Assembly (NCBI RefSeq): GCF_037477895.1
Contig: NZ_CP132745.1
Span: forward strand, 558,001 to 622,000
Direction of reading: 5' to 3'
Origin: Mycetohabitans endofungorum
GTDB lineage: Bacteria; Pseudomonadota; Gammaproteobacteria; Burkholderiales; Burkholderiaceae
DNA length: 64,000 nt
Shown: piece by piece, positions 38,061-47,378 of the stretch
How positions within the stretch are numbered: the stretch's first letter is position 1
Layout of the letters: every line of letters begins with the position of its first letter
Program-made: the position numbers and the translations under genes
Notes under the pieces: generated by a model
Database searches by the model: none
Told to the model about the DNA's origin: nothing
What the model saw: only the letters and a program-made list of their open reading frames with translations

Positions 38061-40199
38061 TCAGGCCCAGCCCAGGGCGGTGATCACCATATCGATCAAC
38101 TTGATAAACGGGAACGGCAACACGATGCCACCCAGTCCATAGATCAGCAGGTTGCGTCGCAGCAGCGAAGCAGCACCCAGCGGCCGGTATTTGACTCCCT
38201 TTAGCGCGAGCGGAATGAGGAACACGATAATCAGCGCGTTGAACACCACCGCCGACAAAATGGCAGAGGAAGGCGAAGTGAGTCGCATCACGTCGAGCAC
38301 GTGCAGCTGCGGATAGGTGGTCGCGAAGGCCGCCGGAATGATCGCGAAGTACTTCGCCACATCGTTGGCGATCGAGAACGTGGTCAGCGAGCCGCGCGTC
38401 ATCAACATTTGCTTGCCGATTTCCACGATCTCGATCAGCTTGGTCGGATTCGAATCGAGATCGACCATGTTGCCCGCTTCCTTGGCCGCCTGCGTGCCGG
38501 TGTTCATCGCGACCGCTACGTCGGCCTGCGCCAGCGCCGGAGCGTCGTTCGTGCCGTCGCCGGTCATCGCCACCAGCCGCCCTTCGGCTTGATGCGCGCG
38601 GATCGTCGCAAGCTTGGTCTCTGGCGTGGCCTCGGCCAGAAAATCATCGACGCCAGCCTCGGCGGCAATCGCTGCCGCGGTGAGGCGGTTATCGCCGGTC
38701 ACCATCACCGTCTTGATACCCATCTTGCGCAACTCGGCAAAGCGCTCCTTGATCCCACCCTTGACGATGTCCTTCAGCTCGATCACACCGAGCACGCGAG
38801 CCTGGCCATCGGCGCCTGGCTGCCGCTGCGCGACGACCAGCGGCGTACTGCCGCGGCGCGCCACGTCATCGACCGCCGCGCGCACTTCCTGAGGAAAGTG
38901 GCCTGCATGCGCCTTGACATACTGCTGGATCGCGTCAGCCGCGCCCTTACGGATCTCGCGCTCAGGCAGATCGACGCCGCTCATCCTCGTCTGAGCGGTG
39001 AAACCGAGGAACTGCGCATGCAGGCTAGCCATGCCCCGCTCGCGAATGTTGAAACGCTGCTTGGCGAGAACCACAATGCTGCGGCCTTCCGGCGTCTCGT
39101 CGGCCAGCGACGCCAACTGTGCGGCATCGGCCAGTTCCTGCTCGGACACGCCTGGCGCCGGCACAAACGCCGACGCCTGCCGGTTGCCAAGCGTGATCGT
39201 ACCGGTCTTGTCCAGCAGCAGCACGTCGACGTCGCCGGCGGCCTCGACGGCGCGGCCGGATGTCGCGATCACGTTCGCCTGCATCATCCGGCTCATGCCG
39301 GCCACCCCGATCGCCGACAGCAATCCGCCGATCGTGGTCGGAATCAGGCATACCAGCAACGCGACCAGCGCCGTGATCGTCACGATATGACCCGATTTCA
39401 TCGCAGAGACCGAGAACATCGAGAACGGCAACAGCGTCGCGGTCGCAAACAGCAGCACGAGCGTCAACGCAACCAGCAGGATGGTCAACGCGATCTCATT
39501 GGGCGTCTTTTGCCGCTTAGCGCCCTCGACCATCGCGATCATCCGGTCCAAGAAGGCCTCGCCGGGATTCACGCTGACACGCACCACGATCCAGTCCGAC
39601 AGCACCCGTGTGCCGCCAGTGACGGAGGAGAAATCTCCGCCAGACTCGCGGATCACGGGCGCCGATTCACCGGTGATCGCCGACTCGTCGACCGACGCGA
39701 CACCTTCGATGACCTCGCCGTCCGCCGGAATCGTGTCGCCCGCCTCGACCAACACCACGTCACCGCGGCGCAAATCCGTGGACGCCATGATACGGACCGG
39801 CGCTTTCGGGTGAGGCTCGTTCAGCTTCTTAGCCATCACATTGTGCTTGGCACTGCGCAGCGACGCGGCCTGGGCCTTCGAGCGGCCTTCCGCCAGCGCC
39901 TCGGCGAAGTTGGCGAACAGCACCGTGAACCACAACCATAACGCAATGGCCAAGATGAAACCGGCCGGCGCCTCGGCCTGCCCGGCAAGCGCTGCGATCC
40001 ACAACACCGTCGCCAGGAGGCTGCCCACGTACACACAGAACATCACTGGATTGCGCAGTTGGGTTCGCGGCGCGAGCTTCTTGAACGCATCGACGATGGC
40101 GGGCTTCAGCAGCACCGGATCGAACATCGAATGGACCGCGGTACGAGCCTGCCCGAGGTTATCTGCACGATGAGCAAGCGATGGATTGACGTTAGTCAT
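38061..40199 (-). CDS. kdpB: KdpB, P-type ATPase catalytic subunit
   Basis: This 712-residue P-type ATPase has the phosphorylation motif [16 protein letters not shown], the actuator loop [12 protein letters not shown], the hinge [20 protein letters not shown], and the KdpB-specific ion-path segment [20 protein letters not shown]. It energises K+ import by KdpA. The TM pattern and length are normal. It starts 13 bp after kdpA. Confidence 0.97.
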   Translation of the reverse strand: MTNVNPSLAHRADNLGQARTAVHSMFDPVLLKPAIVDAFKKLAPRTQLRNPVMFCVYVGSLLATVLWIAALAGQAEAPAGFILAIALWLWFTVLFANFAEALAEGRSKAQAASLRSAKHNVMAKKLNEPHPKAPVRIMASTDLRRGDVVLVEAGDTIPADGEVIEGVASVDESAITGESAPVIRESGGDFSSVTGGTRVLSDWIVVRVSVNPGEAFLDRMIAMVEGAKRQKTPNEIALTILLVALTLVLLFATATLLPFSMFSVSAMKSGHIVTITALVALLVCLIPTTIGGLLSAIGVAGMSRMMQANVIATSGRAVEAAGDVDVLLLDKTGTITLGNRQASAFVPAPGVSEQELADAAQLASLADETPEGRSIVVLAKQRFNIRERGMASLHAQFLGFTAQTRMSGVDLPEREIRKGAADAIQQYVKAHAGHFPQEVRAAVDDVARRGSTPLVVAQRQPGADGQARVLGVIELKDIVKGGIKERFAELRKMGIKTVMVTGDNRLTAAAIAAEAGVDDFLAEATPETKLATIRAHQAEGRLVAMTGDGTNDAPALAQADVAVAMNTGTQAAKEAGNMVDLDSNPTKLIEIVEIGKQMLMTRGSLTTFSIANDVAKYFAIIPAAFATTYPQLHVLDVMRLTSPSSAILSAVVFNALIIVFLIPLALKGVKYRPLGAASLLRRNLLIYGLGGIVLPFPFIKLIDMVITALGWA

Positions 40200-40212
40200 G
40201 CTTTCCTCGAAA

Positions 40213-42021
40213 TCAATGGCCGGCGATCATCATCAACTGTTCGACGATCGGCCCCAACGCCAGCGAAGGCACATAGGTCAGCGCGCCGACCAGCACGAGC
40301 GTGCCGAGCAGCAACACGACAAACAACGGGCCGTGCGTGGGCAGCGTACCCGGCGTCGCGGCAATGCGCTTCTTGTTTGCCAGCGAGCCCGCAATCGCCA
40401 ACACCGGCACGATCGTGCCGAAGCGGCCAAACCACATCGCGACCGCCAACAACACGTTGTAGAAAGGCGTATTGACCGACAGCCCGCCGAACGCACTGCC
40501 ATTATTGTTGGCTGCTGAGCTGAATGCATACAGCACCTCGGAGAAACCGTGCGGCCCGGGATTGGCGATACCGGCCACGCCCAGCGGCGAGAGCACCCCA
40601 ATTGACGTGCCCACCAGCACCAGGAACGGCGTAAGCAGCACCACAATCGCCACCATCTTCATTTCGAACGACTCAATCTTCTTGCCGACGTACTCTGGCG
40701 TGCGCCCGATCATCAACCCCGCAACGAATACGGCGAGCAACGCGAACACGAGCATGCCGTAGAGCCCGGAGCCGACGCCGCCGAAAATCACTTCACCCAG
40801 TTGCATCAGCAGCAGCGGCACAAAGCCACCCATCGGCGTGAGCGAATCGTGCGTGTTATCCACCGCGCCGCACGATGCCGCCGTAGTCGCCACCGTGAAG
40901 ATGCCGGACTGCGCGATGCCCAAGCGCACCTCCTTACCTTCGGCATTGCCACCCGCTTGTCGCGCCGACGCCTGCTGGTCCACGTGCAGCGACGCAAACA
41001 GCGGATTGCCGGATTGTTCTGCGGAGATTTCCGCAAAGCATGCCACCGCGAACGCGATGGTCATCGCCGCAAGCACCGCATAGCCCTGCCGGCGGTCGCC
41101 CACCATGCGTCCGAAGACGATGCACAATCCGGCCGGGATGATCAGGATCGACAGGATCTGCACAAAGTTGGACAATGGCGTCGGATTCTCAAATGGGTGG
41201 GCCGAGTTCGCGTTGAAGAAGCCACCGCCATTGGTGCCCAGCATCTTGATCGCTTCCTGCGATGCGACTGGCCCCATAGCCAAGGTCTGCTTGTCCACCT
41301 TTGCGTCCTGCATCATCACATTGCCGTGCGCGTCCTTGACCGGATTGCCTTGTGCGTCGATCTTAGGCACCGGATAGGTCGTCACCTGCAACGTCGATAC
41401 TTGCTGGTACGGCTTCAGGTTTTGCAGCACGCCTTGGCTCACCAGCACCAGCGACACGACAATCGCCAGTGGCGCGAGAATGTAAAGCGTGACGCGCGTC
41501 AAATCGACCCAGAAATTGCCGATGGTGCGCGCGGTATGGCGCGCAAACCCACGGATCAGCGCGACCACCACCGCAATGCCGGTGGCCGCAGACAAGAAGT
41601 TCTGCACAGCCAAGCCCGTCAGCTGGGTCAGGTAGCTGACCGACGACTCCGGTGAGTAATCCTGCCAGTTGGTATTGGTCACGAAACTGACCGCCGTGTT
41701 GAACGCGGCATCGGGCGTCATCGCGCCGAGCCCCTGCGGATTAGCCGGCAAATATTGTTGCAGCCGCAGCAGGCCATACACCACGACAGCCCCCAGCGCG
41801 TTGAACAGCAGCACCGCGAGCGCATAGTGCTTCCACGACATCTCGGCCTGCGGATCAACACCCGCGACTCGATACAGCCCGTGCTCCAGCGGGCGGCCCA
41901 GCTTGCGCACGAGCACCGACGAGCCATCCAGCACCCCGCACATATAGCGGCCAAGCGGCAGCGCCAGCGCGATCAGCACGATGATGAACAGCGCCGCCTG
42001 CAAAAACGAATTGGCGTTCAT
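40213..42021 (-). CDS. kdpA: KdpA, potassium channel-like subunit
   Basis: This 602-residue membrane protein has four K+-channel-like selectivity repeats, with [31 protein letters not shown] and [10 protein letters not shown] visible. ATG 42019-42021 ([12 protein letters not shown]) is the family start; the longer open frame upstream is the overlapping kdpF region. It selects K+ in the Kdp pump. Confidence 0.97.
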   Translation of the reverse strand: MNANSFLQAALFIIVLIALALPLGRYMCGVLDGSSVLVRKLGRPLEHGLYRVAGVDPQAEMSWKHYALAVLLFNALGAVVVYGLLRLQQYLPANPQGLGAMTPDAAFNTAVSFVTNTNWQDYSPESSVSYLTQLTGLAVQNFLSAATGIAVVVALIRGFARHTARTIGNFWVDLTRVTLYILAPLAIVVSLVLVSQGVLQNLKPYQQVSTLQVTTYPVPKIDAQGNPVKDAHGNVMMQDAKVDKQTLAMGPVASQEAIKMLGTNGGGFFNANSAHPFENPTPLSNFVQILSILIIPAGLCIVFGRMVGDRRQGYAVLAAMTIAFAVACFAEISAEQSGNPLFASLHVDQQASARQAGGNAEGKEVRLGIAQSGIFTVATTAASCGAVDNTHDSLTPMGGFVPLLLMQLGEVIFGGVGSGLYGMLVFALLAVFVAGLMIGRTPEYVGKKIESFEMKMVAIVVLLTPFLVLVGTSIGVLSPLGVAGIANPGPHGFSEVLYAFSSAANNNGSAFGGLSVNTPFYNVLLAVAMWFGRFGTIVPVLAIAGSLANKKRIAATPGTLPTHGPLFVVLLLGTLVLVGALTYVPSLALGPIVEQLMMIAGH

Positions 42022-42113
42022 CCCAAATCCTCCGCGCGCAGCAGCGCATACACGAGGTACCCCAGCACCAGCAGCGTCGCGATGCCAGCCAGCCATGTCA
42101 TCCACGCCATCAT
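42018..42113 (-). CDS. kdpF: KdpF, small stabilising subunit
   Basis: This 31-residue single-TM peptide MMAWMTWLAGIATLLVLGYL then [11 protein letters not shown] matches the KdpF consensus ending YALLRAEDF. Its stop overlaps the kdpA start by three to four bases. GGAGG lies six bases before the ATG. Confidence 0.85.
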   Translation of the reverse strand: MMAWMTWLAGIATLLVLGYLVYALLRAEDLG

Positions 42114-42214
42114 GAGCGGCCTCCGGGTGTGCGGCGCAGCTTGTCGCAGCCGGCCGCCAGCGCCATGCACAGTCCCAGGAACAGGACGATGCCGGCGAGG
42201 TAGATGAGGTCCAT
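42110..42214 (-). CDS. 34-residue membrane peptide upstream of kdpF
   Basis: The frame ATG 42212-42214 to TGA 42110-42112 encodes one TM helix (MDLIYLAGIVLFLGLCMALA) and a basic tail (CDKLRRTPGG). GGAG lies nine bases upstream, and its stop overlaps the kdpF start, so it would be co-translated with kdpFABC. I do not know a named family for it. A second KdpF-like subunit or a leader peptide are both possible. Confidence 0.5.
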   Translation of the reverse strand: MDLIYLAGIVLFLGLCMALAAGCDKLRRTPGGRS

Positions 42215-42628
42215 TGTTATGTTCTCCGTTAATGCACCAAGGCATCTGATAGGCTATCCGCAGGGCCATAAATCGTCCGATAAGAGTGGCCTGCGCAGCG
42301 TAAAAAGCGCGTAAACGCCGTCCCCCCATCACCCCAGACGGCGGCGCGCATGGTCTCATTAACCGCTGCGCGTGCGGGTGCCGGCGAATCCGTCAACGCG
42401 CCGTTGTGCACGGCAATCGCATAGATCCTCGGCGGCATGCGCGACTGTCACGAGCGCGGCGCCATCGCCGCCCGATTGTCTTGCTGACCCGTTAGCTGCG
42501 CGATACGATTCTATATCAGCAAGCCGGCGCGCCAAACATATAGGGGCATATGCGAATGCGATACCCTCACCCTTGCGTCGTCGACTGACCGCGGGGCCTA
42601 TCTGTACTAAGCCCGTTTCATAGTTGCC
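42215..42628. other. 414-bp spacer upstream of kdp
   Basis: It holds divergent upstream regions of kdp (-) and the lipoprotein gene (+). No coding frame has support, and I see no clear KdpE-type direct repeat or strong promoter. Confidence 0.4.
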
Positions 42629-42976
42629 ATGCCATTGCGTTGCTTCGTCCCGATCCTGATGGGCAGTTTGTTATTGTGCGGCTGTATCGCGCAGACGCCT
42701 CCGCCCCCATCCGTCCATCCGGACTCGGTGGTGGAAGGTATCCAGCGGTATGAGCAAATCAATGCTCGGATTGCTAACGAGCGTCGCCTGATCGATGTGC
42801 GCGTGACGCGCGGCGACTACACGGCTGCGGCAGGCGCCGAGCTGAAGCACCGGCTCGACGACGTGCAACGGGACGCTGCCCGCGCCGCCAGCCAGCACGG
42901 CGGCGGCCTGGATGCCGACGCGCAGCGCGCACTGAATGAGCGGCTCACTACGATTTCCGGGACGATAGCGCGCTGA
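42629..42976 (+). CDS. Small putative lipoprotein, 115 residues
   Basis: The signal peptide MPLRCFVPILMGSLLLCGC ends in a lipobox-like LCGC with the lipidated Cys at about 19. A Pro-rich linker follows (IAQTPPPPSVHPD), then a long charged helical region (RYEQINARIANERRLIDVRV, LKHRLDDVQRDAARAA). It is likely a periplasmic coiled-coil lipoprotein of unknown role. Confidence 0.65.
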   Translation: MPLRCFVPILMGSLLLCGCIAQTPPPPSVHPDSVVEGIQRYEQINARIANERRLIDVRVTRGDYTAAAGAELKHRLDDVQRDAARAASQHGGGLDADAQRALNERLTTISGTIAR

Positions 42977-43180
42977 GCCGCCGTGGTGAAGCAGCCAACC
43001 TTCCTAACAGCCTGCCCACCACACCAAGGTAGGCGTGACAGTAGCCGTTAACGACGACAGCTAGCCGCTAAGATGGCGCCTACCGAGCCGGTGCCCAGGG
43101 GCGCCGGCCGCTTGGCCAATCTCTCCAGGCACGCGGTTTGCGAAGACATTCATCGTCTGTTTTATGGAGCCACGACCAAT

Positions 43181-43375
43181 ATGTCAACCAAGGAACACAT
43201 CTCGCGCGACAAGAAAGAGGAAGCAATCGATAAGTCGGTCGAGGACAGCTTTCCTGCCAGCGACCCGCCCGCGACAGGCGGTGTGACGAAAATCGTACCT
43301 GATGATGATCATCAGTCGCGCGGCAGCCACGACGATAACGCGGCTCCGTCCTCACAGCCATCGAACAAAAGCTGA
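43181..43375 (+). CDS. Small acidic protein, 65 residues
   Basis: The protein starts MSTKEHISRDKKEEAIDKSV and contains the conserved EDSFPASDPPA motif found in many small uncharacterised proteobacterial proteins. The C-terminus is polar and disordered. A GGAG lies 11 bases before the ATG; the longer open frame upstream is not conserved in character. It may be stress-related, but no function can be read. Confidence 0.6.
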   Translation: MSTKEHISRDKKEEAIDKSVEDSFPASDPPATGGVTKIVPDDDHQSRGSHDDNAAPSSQPSNKS

Positions 43376-43490
43376 TCGTTTCCCTGCCTCGCGACGTCTC
43401 AATGCCGGGGCGGCAGTCGGTCAAGCCGCCGCCCCGGCGTCCAATACTTGGACCCCATTCGCGCTGGGGCAAGCGCCGCCATCTCTTATA

Positions 43491-43922
43491 TTAATGACGT
43501 CGCGTCTGCGACACGCCCTCCAGCGTATTGGCGACCTCGTCGTGCGACGCGCCGACGCTGCGCGTGGCGACGTCTCCAAGCGACAGCACGCCCACCAGCT
43601 CCTTCTGACGATTGATCACCGGCATGCGGCGCAGTTGCGCGTCGGCCATACGCTTTTGGACAGCATCCAAATCGTCGTCTTCCATACACCATTCGACCTG
43701 CGGCGTACAGACCTCACTCACCGGGCTATCAGGGTTCTTACCGGCCGCCAGCGCGCGCACCGCAAGATCGCGATCCGTGACCATGCCGGTAAGCTTGCGG
43801 CTCTCGCATACCGGCAACACGCCGATATCGTACTGGTCCATCAACTCGGCAGCATGTCGAATCGTGTCGGACGGACTGATATGGACGACGTCCCGAGACA
43901 TGATTTCCTGAACGTGGTGCAT
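43491..43922 (-). CDS. Tandem CBS-domain protein
   Basis: This 143-residue protein is made of two CBS motifs only: VQEIMSRDVVHISPSDTIRH with LPVCESRKLTGMVTDRDLAV, and VEWCMEDDDLDAVQKRMAD with MPVINRQKELVGVLSLGDVA. Stand-alone CBS pairs bind adenine nucleotides and act as energy or redox sensors. The start at 43922 has GGAGG six bases upstream. Confidence 0.88.
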   Translation of the reverse strand: MHHVQEIMSRDVVHISPSDTIRHAAELMDQYDIGVLPVCESRKLTGMVTDRDLAVRALAAGKNPDSPVSEVCTPQVEWCMEDDDLDAVQKRMADAQLRRMPVINRQKELVGVLSLGDVATRSVGASHDEVANTLEGVSQTRRH

Positions 43923-44160
43923 AGACAACCTCCGTGAATATGAGTGAACGAATGCCTTTACCATCGAGCAACGGACGTGCCGCCTGCTCGCGCATACGGC
44001 CTCCATACGACCCCACTACCGCATCGCCGTTACACGACCGCTTTTTACAATTTACTGAAAAATGCACGGCGTCTATGTGGCGACTGGAGTACAACGCCTG
44101 AGGACCGCGTCCAGAACCGCGGGCACGCGTCGTGCAAGCCCATGTGCCAGGAGTCTCGTT

Positions 44161-44811
44161 ATGACCGCGCGCAAACCGATAACGCAGGAACACGGGAAGA
44201 TCGAAATCGAACCGCAACAGCAGCCGCAAAGCCTGGACGATTGCCGGCGCTGTGCGCTGTGGCACGACGCGTCGCAGCCGGTGCCAGGCGAGGGGCCCGC
44301 TCATGCGCCCATCATGATGGTTGGTGAACAGCCCGGCGACCAGGAAGATCGACAAGGCAGGCCATTTGTCGGTCCGGCTGGCGTACTACTGGACGACGCG
44401 TTGCGGGAGGCCGGCGTTGCCCGCGGCGACGTCTATGTGACGAACGCTGTCAAGCACTTCAAATGGGAGCCGCGCGGTAAGCGGCGCATGCACAAAACGC
44501 CTGCACAGCGCGAAATCGAAGCGTGCCACTACTGGCTCGATCGTGAGTTCGATACGGTTGCACCCGCTGTAGTCGTCGCCCTTGGCGCGATAGCGCTCAA
44601 AGCCGTGCTGCAAGATCCGACTGTGACACTGCAGCGTTTGTTAGATCACACGATTGAGCACGGCGGGCACTTTGTCATCCCAACTTATCACCCATCGTTC
44701 GCTCTACGGGCGCCCGATGAACCGACGCGGCAGCGCGCCTATGTGCAAATCGTCGAGGCGCTGCGGCGGGCGGGGAAACTAGCGCGGCAACTCGAGCAGC
44801 AGGGTGGGTAA
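44161..44811 (+). CDS. udgX: UdgX-type uracil-DNA glycosylase
   Basis: This 216-residue family 4/5-like UDG has GEQPGDQEDRQGRPFVGPAG (motif 1), VTNAVKHFKW, and then the KRRMHKTP insertion. That R-loop with its His is the mark of UdgX, which excises uracil and stays covalently bound to the abasic site through this His. The second active-site motif is TYHPSFALRAP. The usual Fe-S cysteines are recognisable (CRRCALWH, ACHYWL). ATG 44161 follows CAGGAG seven bases upstream. It marks the last ordinary gene before the AT-rich island. Confidence 0.85.
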   Translation: MTARKPITQEHGKIEIEPQQQPQSLDDCRRCALWHDASQPVPGEGPAHAPIMMVGEQPGDQEDRQGRPFVGPAGVLLDDALREAGVARGDVYVTNAVKHFKWEPRGKRRMHKTPAQREIEACHYWLDREFDTVAPAVVVALGAIALKAVLQDPTVTLQRLLDHTIEHGGHFVIPTYHPSFALRAPDEPTRQRAYVQIVEALRRAGKLARQLEQQGG

Positions 44812-44966
44812 TTCTCTCGAGAATCCAGCGGGAATAAAAGTAGAATTTTTTTGTTAAAAGAGTTCTACGCAATAAAGAAATCGATATTCACAGACAGCCA
44901 GATCATGGACGCGCTCAAGGGGCGCACCTTGCGGCACGCCCGTTATACTTCCAGAAACTCCATCCC

Positions 44967-46757
44967 TTATACTCCTGAAGGCAATAGCTTGTCGAGCAAC
45001 GCAGATGAGAAGATACGGTTAGGATCGTATTTATTGAGTGTCTTGATAGCTTTATCCCAATCTTTCTCTTGGCTGATTTGACCCTCCCTATAAATATTCG
45101 GGATGGTTGTGCTAATCGTCGTGTAATCGTTCCAAGCTGCTGAATCTGTATATGCCCACCCCTTAGACCATTCTGGTCGCATTGTCGCATAGGAGCCTGC
45201 ATAATGTGAAAACATCCACTGTTCTGTTTCGCGATAAAATTTATTCGCGTGAGGCGTTCCAGGCAAAGTCAAAATGTCGAACCAAACCGCAATATCCCAA
45301 TCTGGTCTATCCAAGCGTGGCTTAATCACAGATAGGGCAGCAGTGACACTACTCGGGCTCACATCATTCGGGTTATCCAGCCCTGACACCCGAATTTCGA
45401 GAGGGCCATTAATTGGGTATTGGTTTTGCTTCTGATACGCATTAATGCGCTCCTGATAGTTCTCGATGAAATCGCTAATGACACGCTGGACGTTAGCCCG
45501 GCTGGTAACGACTGCATAGCCATTTGCAGTAACCCGCAGTGTAGTGGGTCGAATGTATTGTAGTAAGTTTTTTGACCATCCCCAAATATCCAGGCTATGC
45601 GTGGCAACCAAGCCTGCAGTTGCAATTGCCAACTGCTTTTGGCCAAAAACCGGGGTAATAGTTACCTCGTTGTCAATAACAATACGCTTGATTAAATCAG
45701 ATAATTCTATAGAAATCCAGTCTGAAAATGGATAATTATTCGCCTTCGTGACAACGCGAGAAAATAATGGCTTATTTGGCCTTACACTCCAGACTTTCAG
45801 CCATGGATTGCTTGTAAATGGGAACCATATTACTTCTATCCTACCAGATTTATCAAGAAACGATTCAATGGTTCGCTTGGATCTTCGAAACGATCCAATA
45901 GCCCTTTTAGATGCTCCAGGTTTTGCAAATAATTCATTAGCAGAAATATTAATGTGACTCCGACAGCGTAAGCGCTGATTTTCTCCAACTTGCATCGTCA
46001 CCTCGACAATGCAAGCTCGTCCGACATGCGTAAGGAATCCACTAATATCTGCCTCTTCACGGGAAAACGTCCTCAATATATACTCTTTCTTTGTCTCATC
46101 ATACACCACCGCACTTAACGATAGAATAAGATTGCTCAAAGAGCCATAGGTATGCCCTGATAATAATTTCTCCCCTTTCGCTGGCACAGCAGTACCATGC
46201 GCACCAATCGCTAATGCCCCTCCCAACGTAATGTCGCCGGGGGCAGGCACAGCTGTCATTCCCAGGCCTTTTGTTTCCAGTTTTTCGAGCAAAGCCCCCA
46301 TCGATACGCCTGTTTGCGCAGTTACTCGAGCTGGCTTTGATGCCGTGTCAATTGATACGGCGGTCAGGTTCTTCGTCATGTCAAGCAAAACAACTGAAGA
46401 AGCCTTGCTATCCGAGTCCATTGTTAATGGAGACCAGTTATGCATATATCCACGTGGGCGAACCTTAAAATCATTTGATCTCGCCCAGTTCACGATGGAA
46501 ACGATGTCGTCAGGGGTTTTAGGCACCGCTGTCCATACGTTATCTACAAATATTTCCCTGCTCCAGTTCTCGTAAGCCTGCCGATAAATTGATATCCCGA
46601 CCGGGAAATTCACCAATGTTTCACTTGCGTTGGCTGATATTTGATAAATTGGCGTCCACCCTCCAGCAACGATACCCGAAGTGGACAACATGACCATATC
46701 AGAAAGAAACTTCCGGCGGGAACTCACACAGCCCTTCTTTTTATAATTCCTTTCCAT
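44967..46757 (-). CDS. Tat-exported FAD oxidase of the class II cholesterol oxidase type
   Basis: This 596-residue protein has a twin-arginine signal (SSRRKFLSDMVM) and an N-terminal VAO/PCMH FAD domain with RPRGYMHNWSPLTM, whose His fits the covalent-FAD His of class II cholesterol oxidases, and PAPGDITLGGALAIGAHGTA. The C-terminal substrate domain has PLEIRVSGLDNP, containing the Glu-x-Arg catalytic pair of the Brevibacterium class II enzyme. It probably oxidises a sterol-like alcohol in the periplasm or outside. AGGAG lies six bases before the ATG. The gene is much more AT-rich than the chromosome. A role in NRPS tailoring is less likely given export. Confidence 0.75.
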   Translation of the reverse strand: MERNYKKKGCVSSRRKFLSDMVMLSTSGIVAGGWTPIYQISANASETLVNFPVGISIYRQAYENWSREIFVDNVWTAVPKTPDDIVSIVNWARSNDFKVRPRGYMHNWSPLTMDSDSKASSVVLLDMTKNLTAVSIDTASKPARVTAQTGVSMGALLEKLETKGLGMTAVPAPGDITLGGALAIGAHGTAVPAKGEKLLSGHTYGSLSNLILSLSAVVYDETKKEYILRTFSREEADISGFLTHVGRACIVEVTMQVGENQRLRCRSHINISANELFAKPGASKRAIGSFRRSKRTIESFLDKSGRIEVIWFPFTSNPWLKVWSVRPNKPLFSRVVTKANNYPFSDWISIELSDLIKRIVIDNEVTITPVFGQKQLAIATAGLVATHSLDIWGWSKNLLQYIRPTTLRVTANGYAVVTSRANVQRVISDFIENYQERINAYQKQNQYPINGPLEIRVSGLDNPNDVSPSSVTAALSVIKPRLDRPDWDIAVWFDILTLPGTPHANKFYRETEQWMFSHYAGSYATMRPEWSKGWAYTDSAAWNDYTTISTTIPNIYREGQISQEKDWDKAIKTLNKYDPNRIFSSALLDKLLPSGV

Positions 46758-46964
46758 TTTTAACTCCTATTTCTTAATTAATAAAAAATGAAGAAATGAA
46801 GGAAATGAGACCGGCCGGACGGCCAGTTAAAACCCTTCTACGTTCGGTCGTGCAAATTCCTCTACGTTGTGGAACAGGATAAGGTTGTTATTTAACGCTT
46901 TTTGGTCTTTTGTGCAAGAGTTTGGCAGCCTATTTGAGTCGGTAACTGTATCCGTCGAAACCGA

Positions 46965-47365
46965 GCGGATAGCAGCCATGCGCTGGATCGCATCGCTGCG
47001 GGTCGACCATTACCGCGCTTTATCAAGACGTACAATGGCAGCGAATTCATCTCTAAAGTGCTCCACAAGTGGGCGTATGAGAGAGGTGTAGAGATCGATT
47101 TCTCACGTCCCGGCAAGCCAACTGATAACGCGAAGAACGAGTCGTTCAACGGGCACTGCGTGAGGAATGCCTCAACGCGCATGGGTTCTTGTCGCTCGAG
47201 GACGCCAAGCGCAAAATCGAGGCCTGGCGCGAGTACTATCATGAGGCGCGTCCCCACTGGGCACTGCAGTGGATGACGCCCGCCGAATTCGCCCGCCAGT
47301 GCAAGTCCCGAGCCGATTCGGCCCACCCCGAAGAGCCGGAAATTTCCACTTTAGAACGGCCCTGA
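46965..47365 (+). pseudogene. IS3-family (IS407-like) transposase OrfB remnant, frameshifted
   Basis: The conceptual reading gives HALDRIAAGRPLPRFIK, YNGSEFISKVLHKWAYERG, DFSRPGKPTDNAKNESFNG, then after a small deletion near 47150 LREECLNAHGFLSLEDAKRK and a C-terminus ending PAEFARQC. These are the last DDE integrase blocks (the catalytic Glu lies in NESFNG). The N-terminal half, OrfA and clear terminal repeats are missing. It sits between the flavoprotein and MIO enzyme genes and is high-GC against AT-rich flanks. The rest of 46758-47378 holds nothing else I can call. Confidence 0.8.
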
Positions 47366-47378
47366 TTGGGAAAGAACC

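Noticed and set aside
38301..39941. 546-codon plus-strand ORF opposite kdpB
   Set aside because: It is a His/Arg-rich antisense shadow of a certain kdpB gene, caused by high GC.
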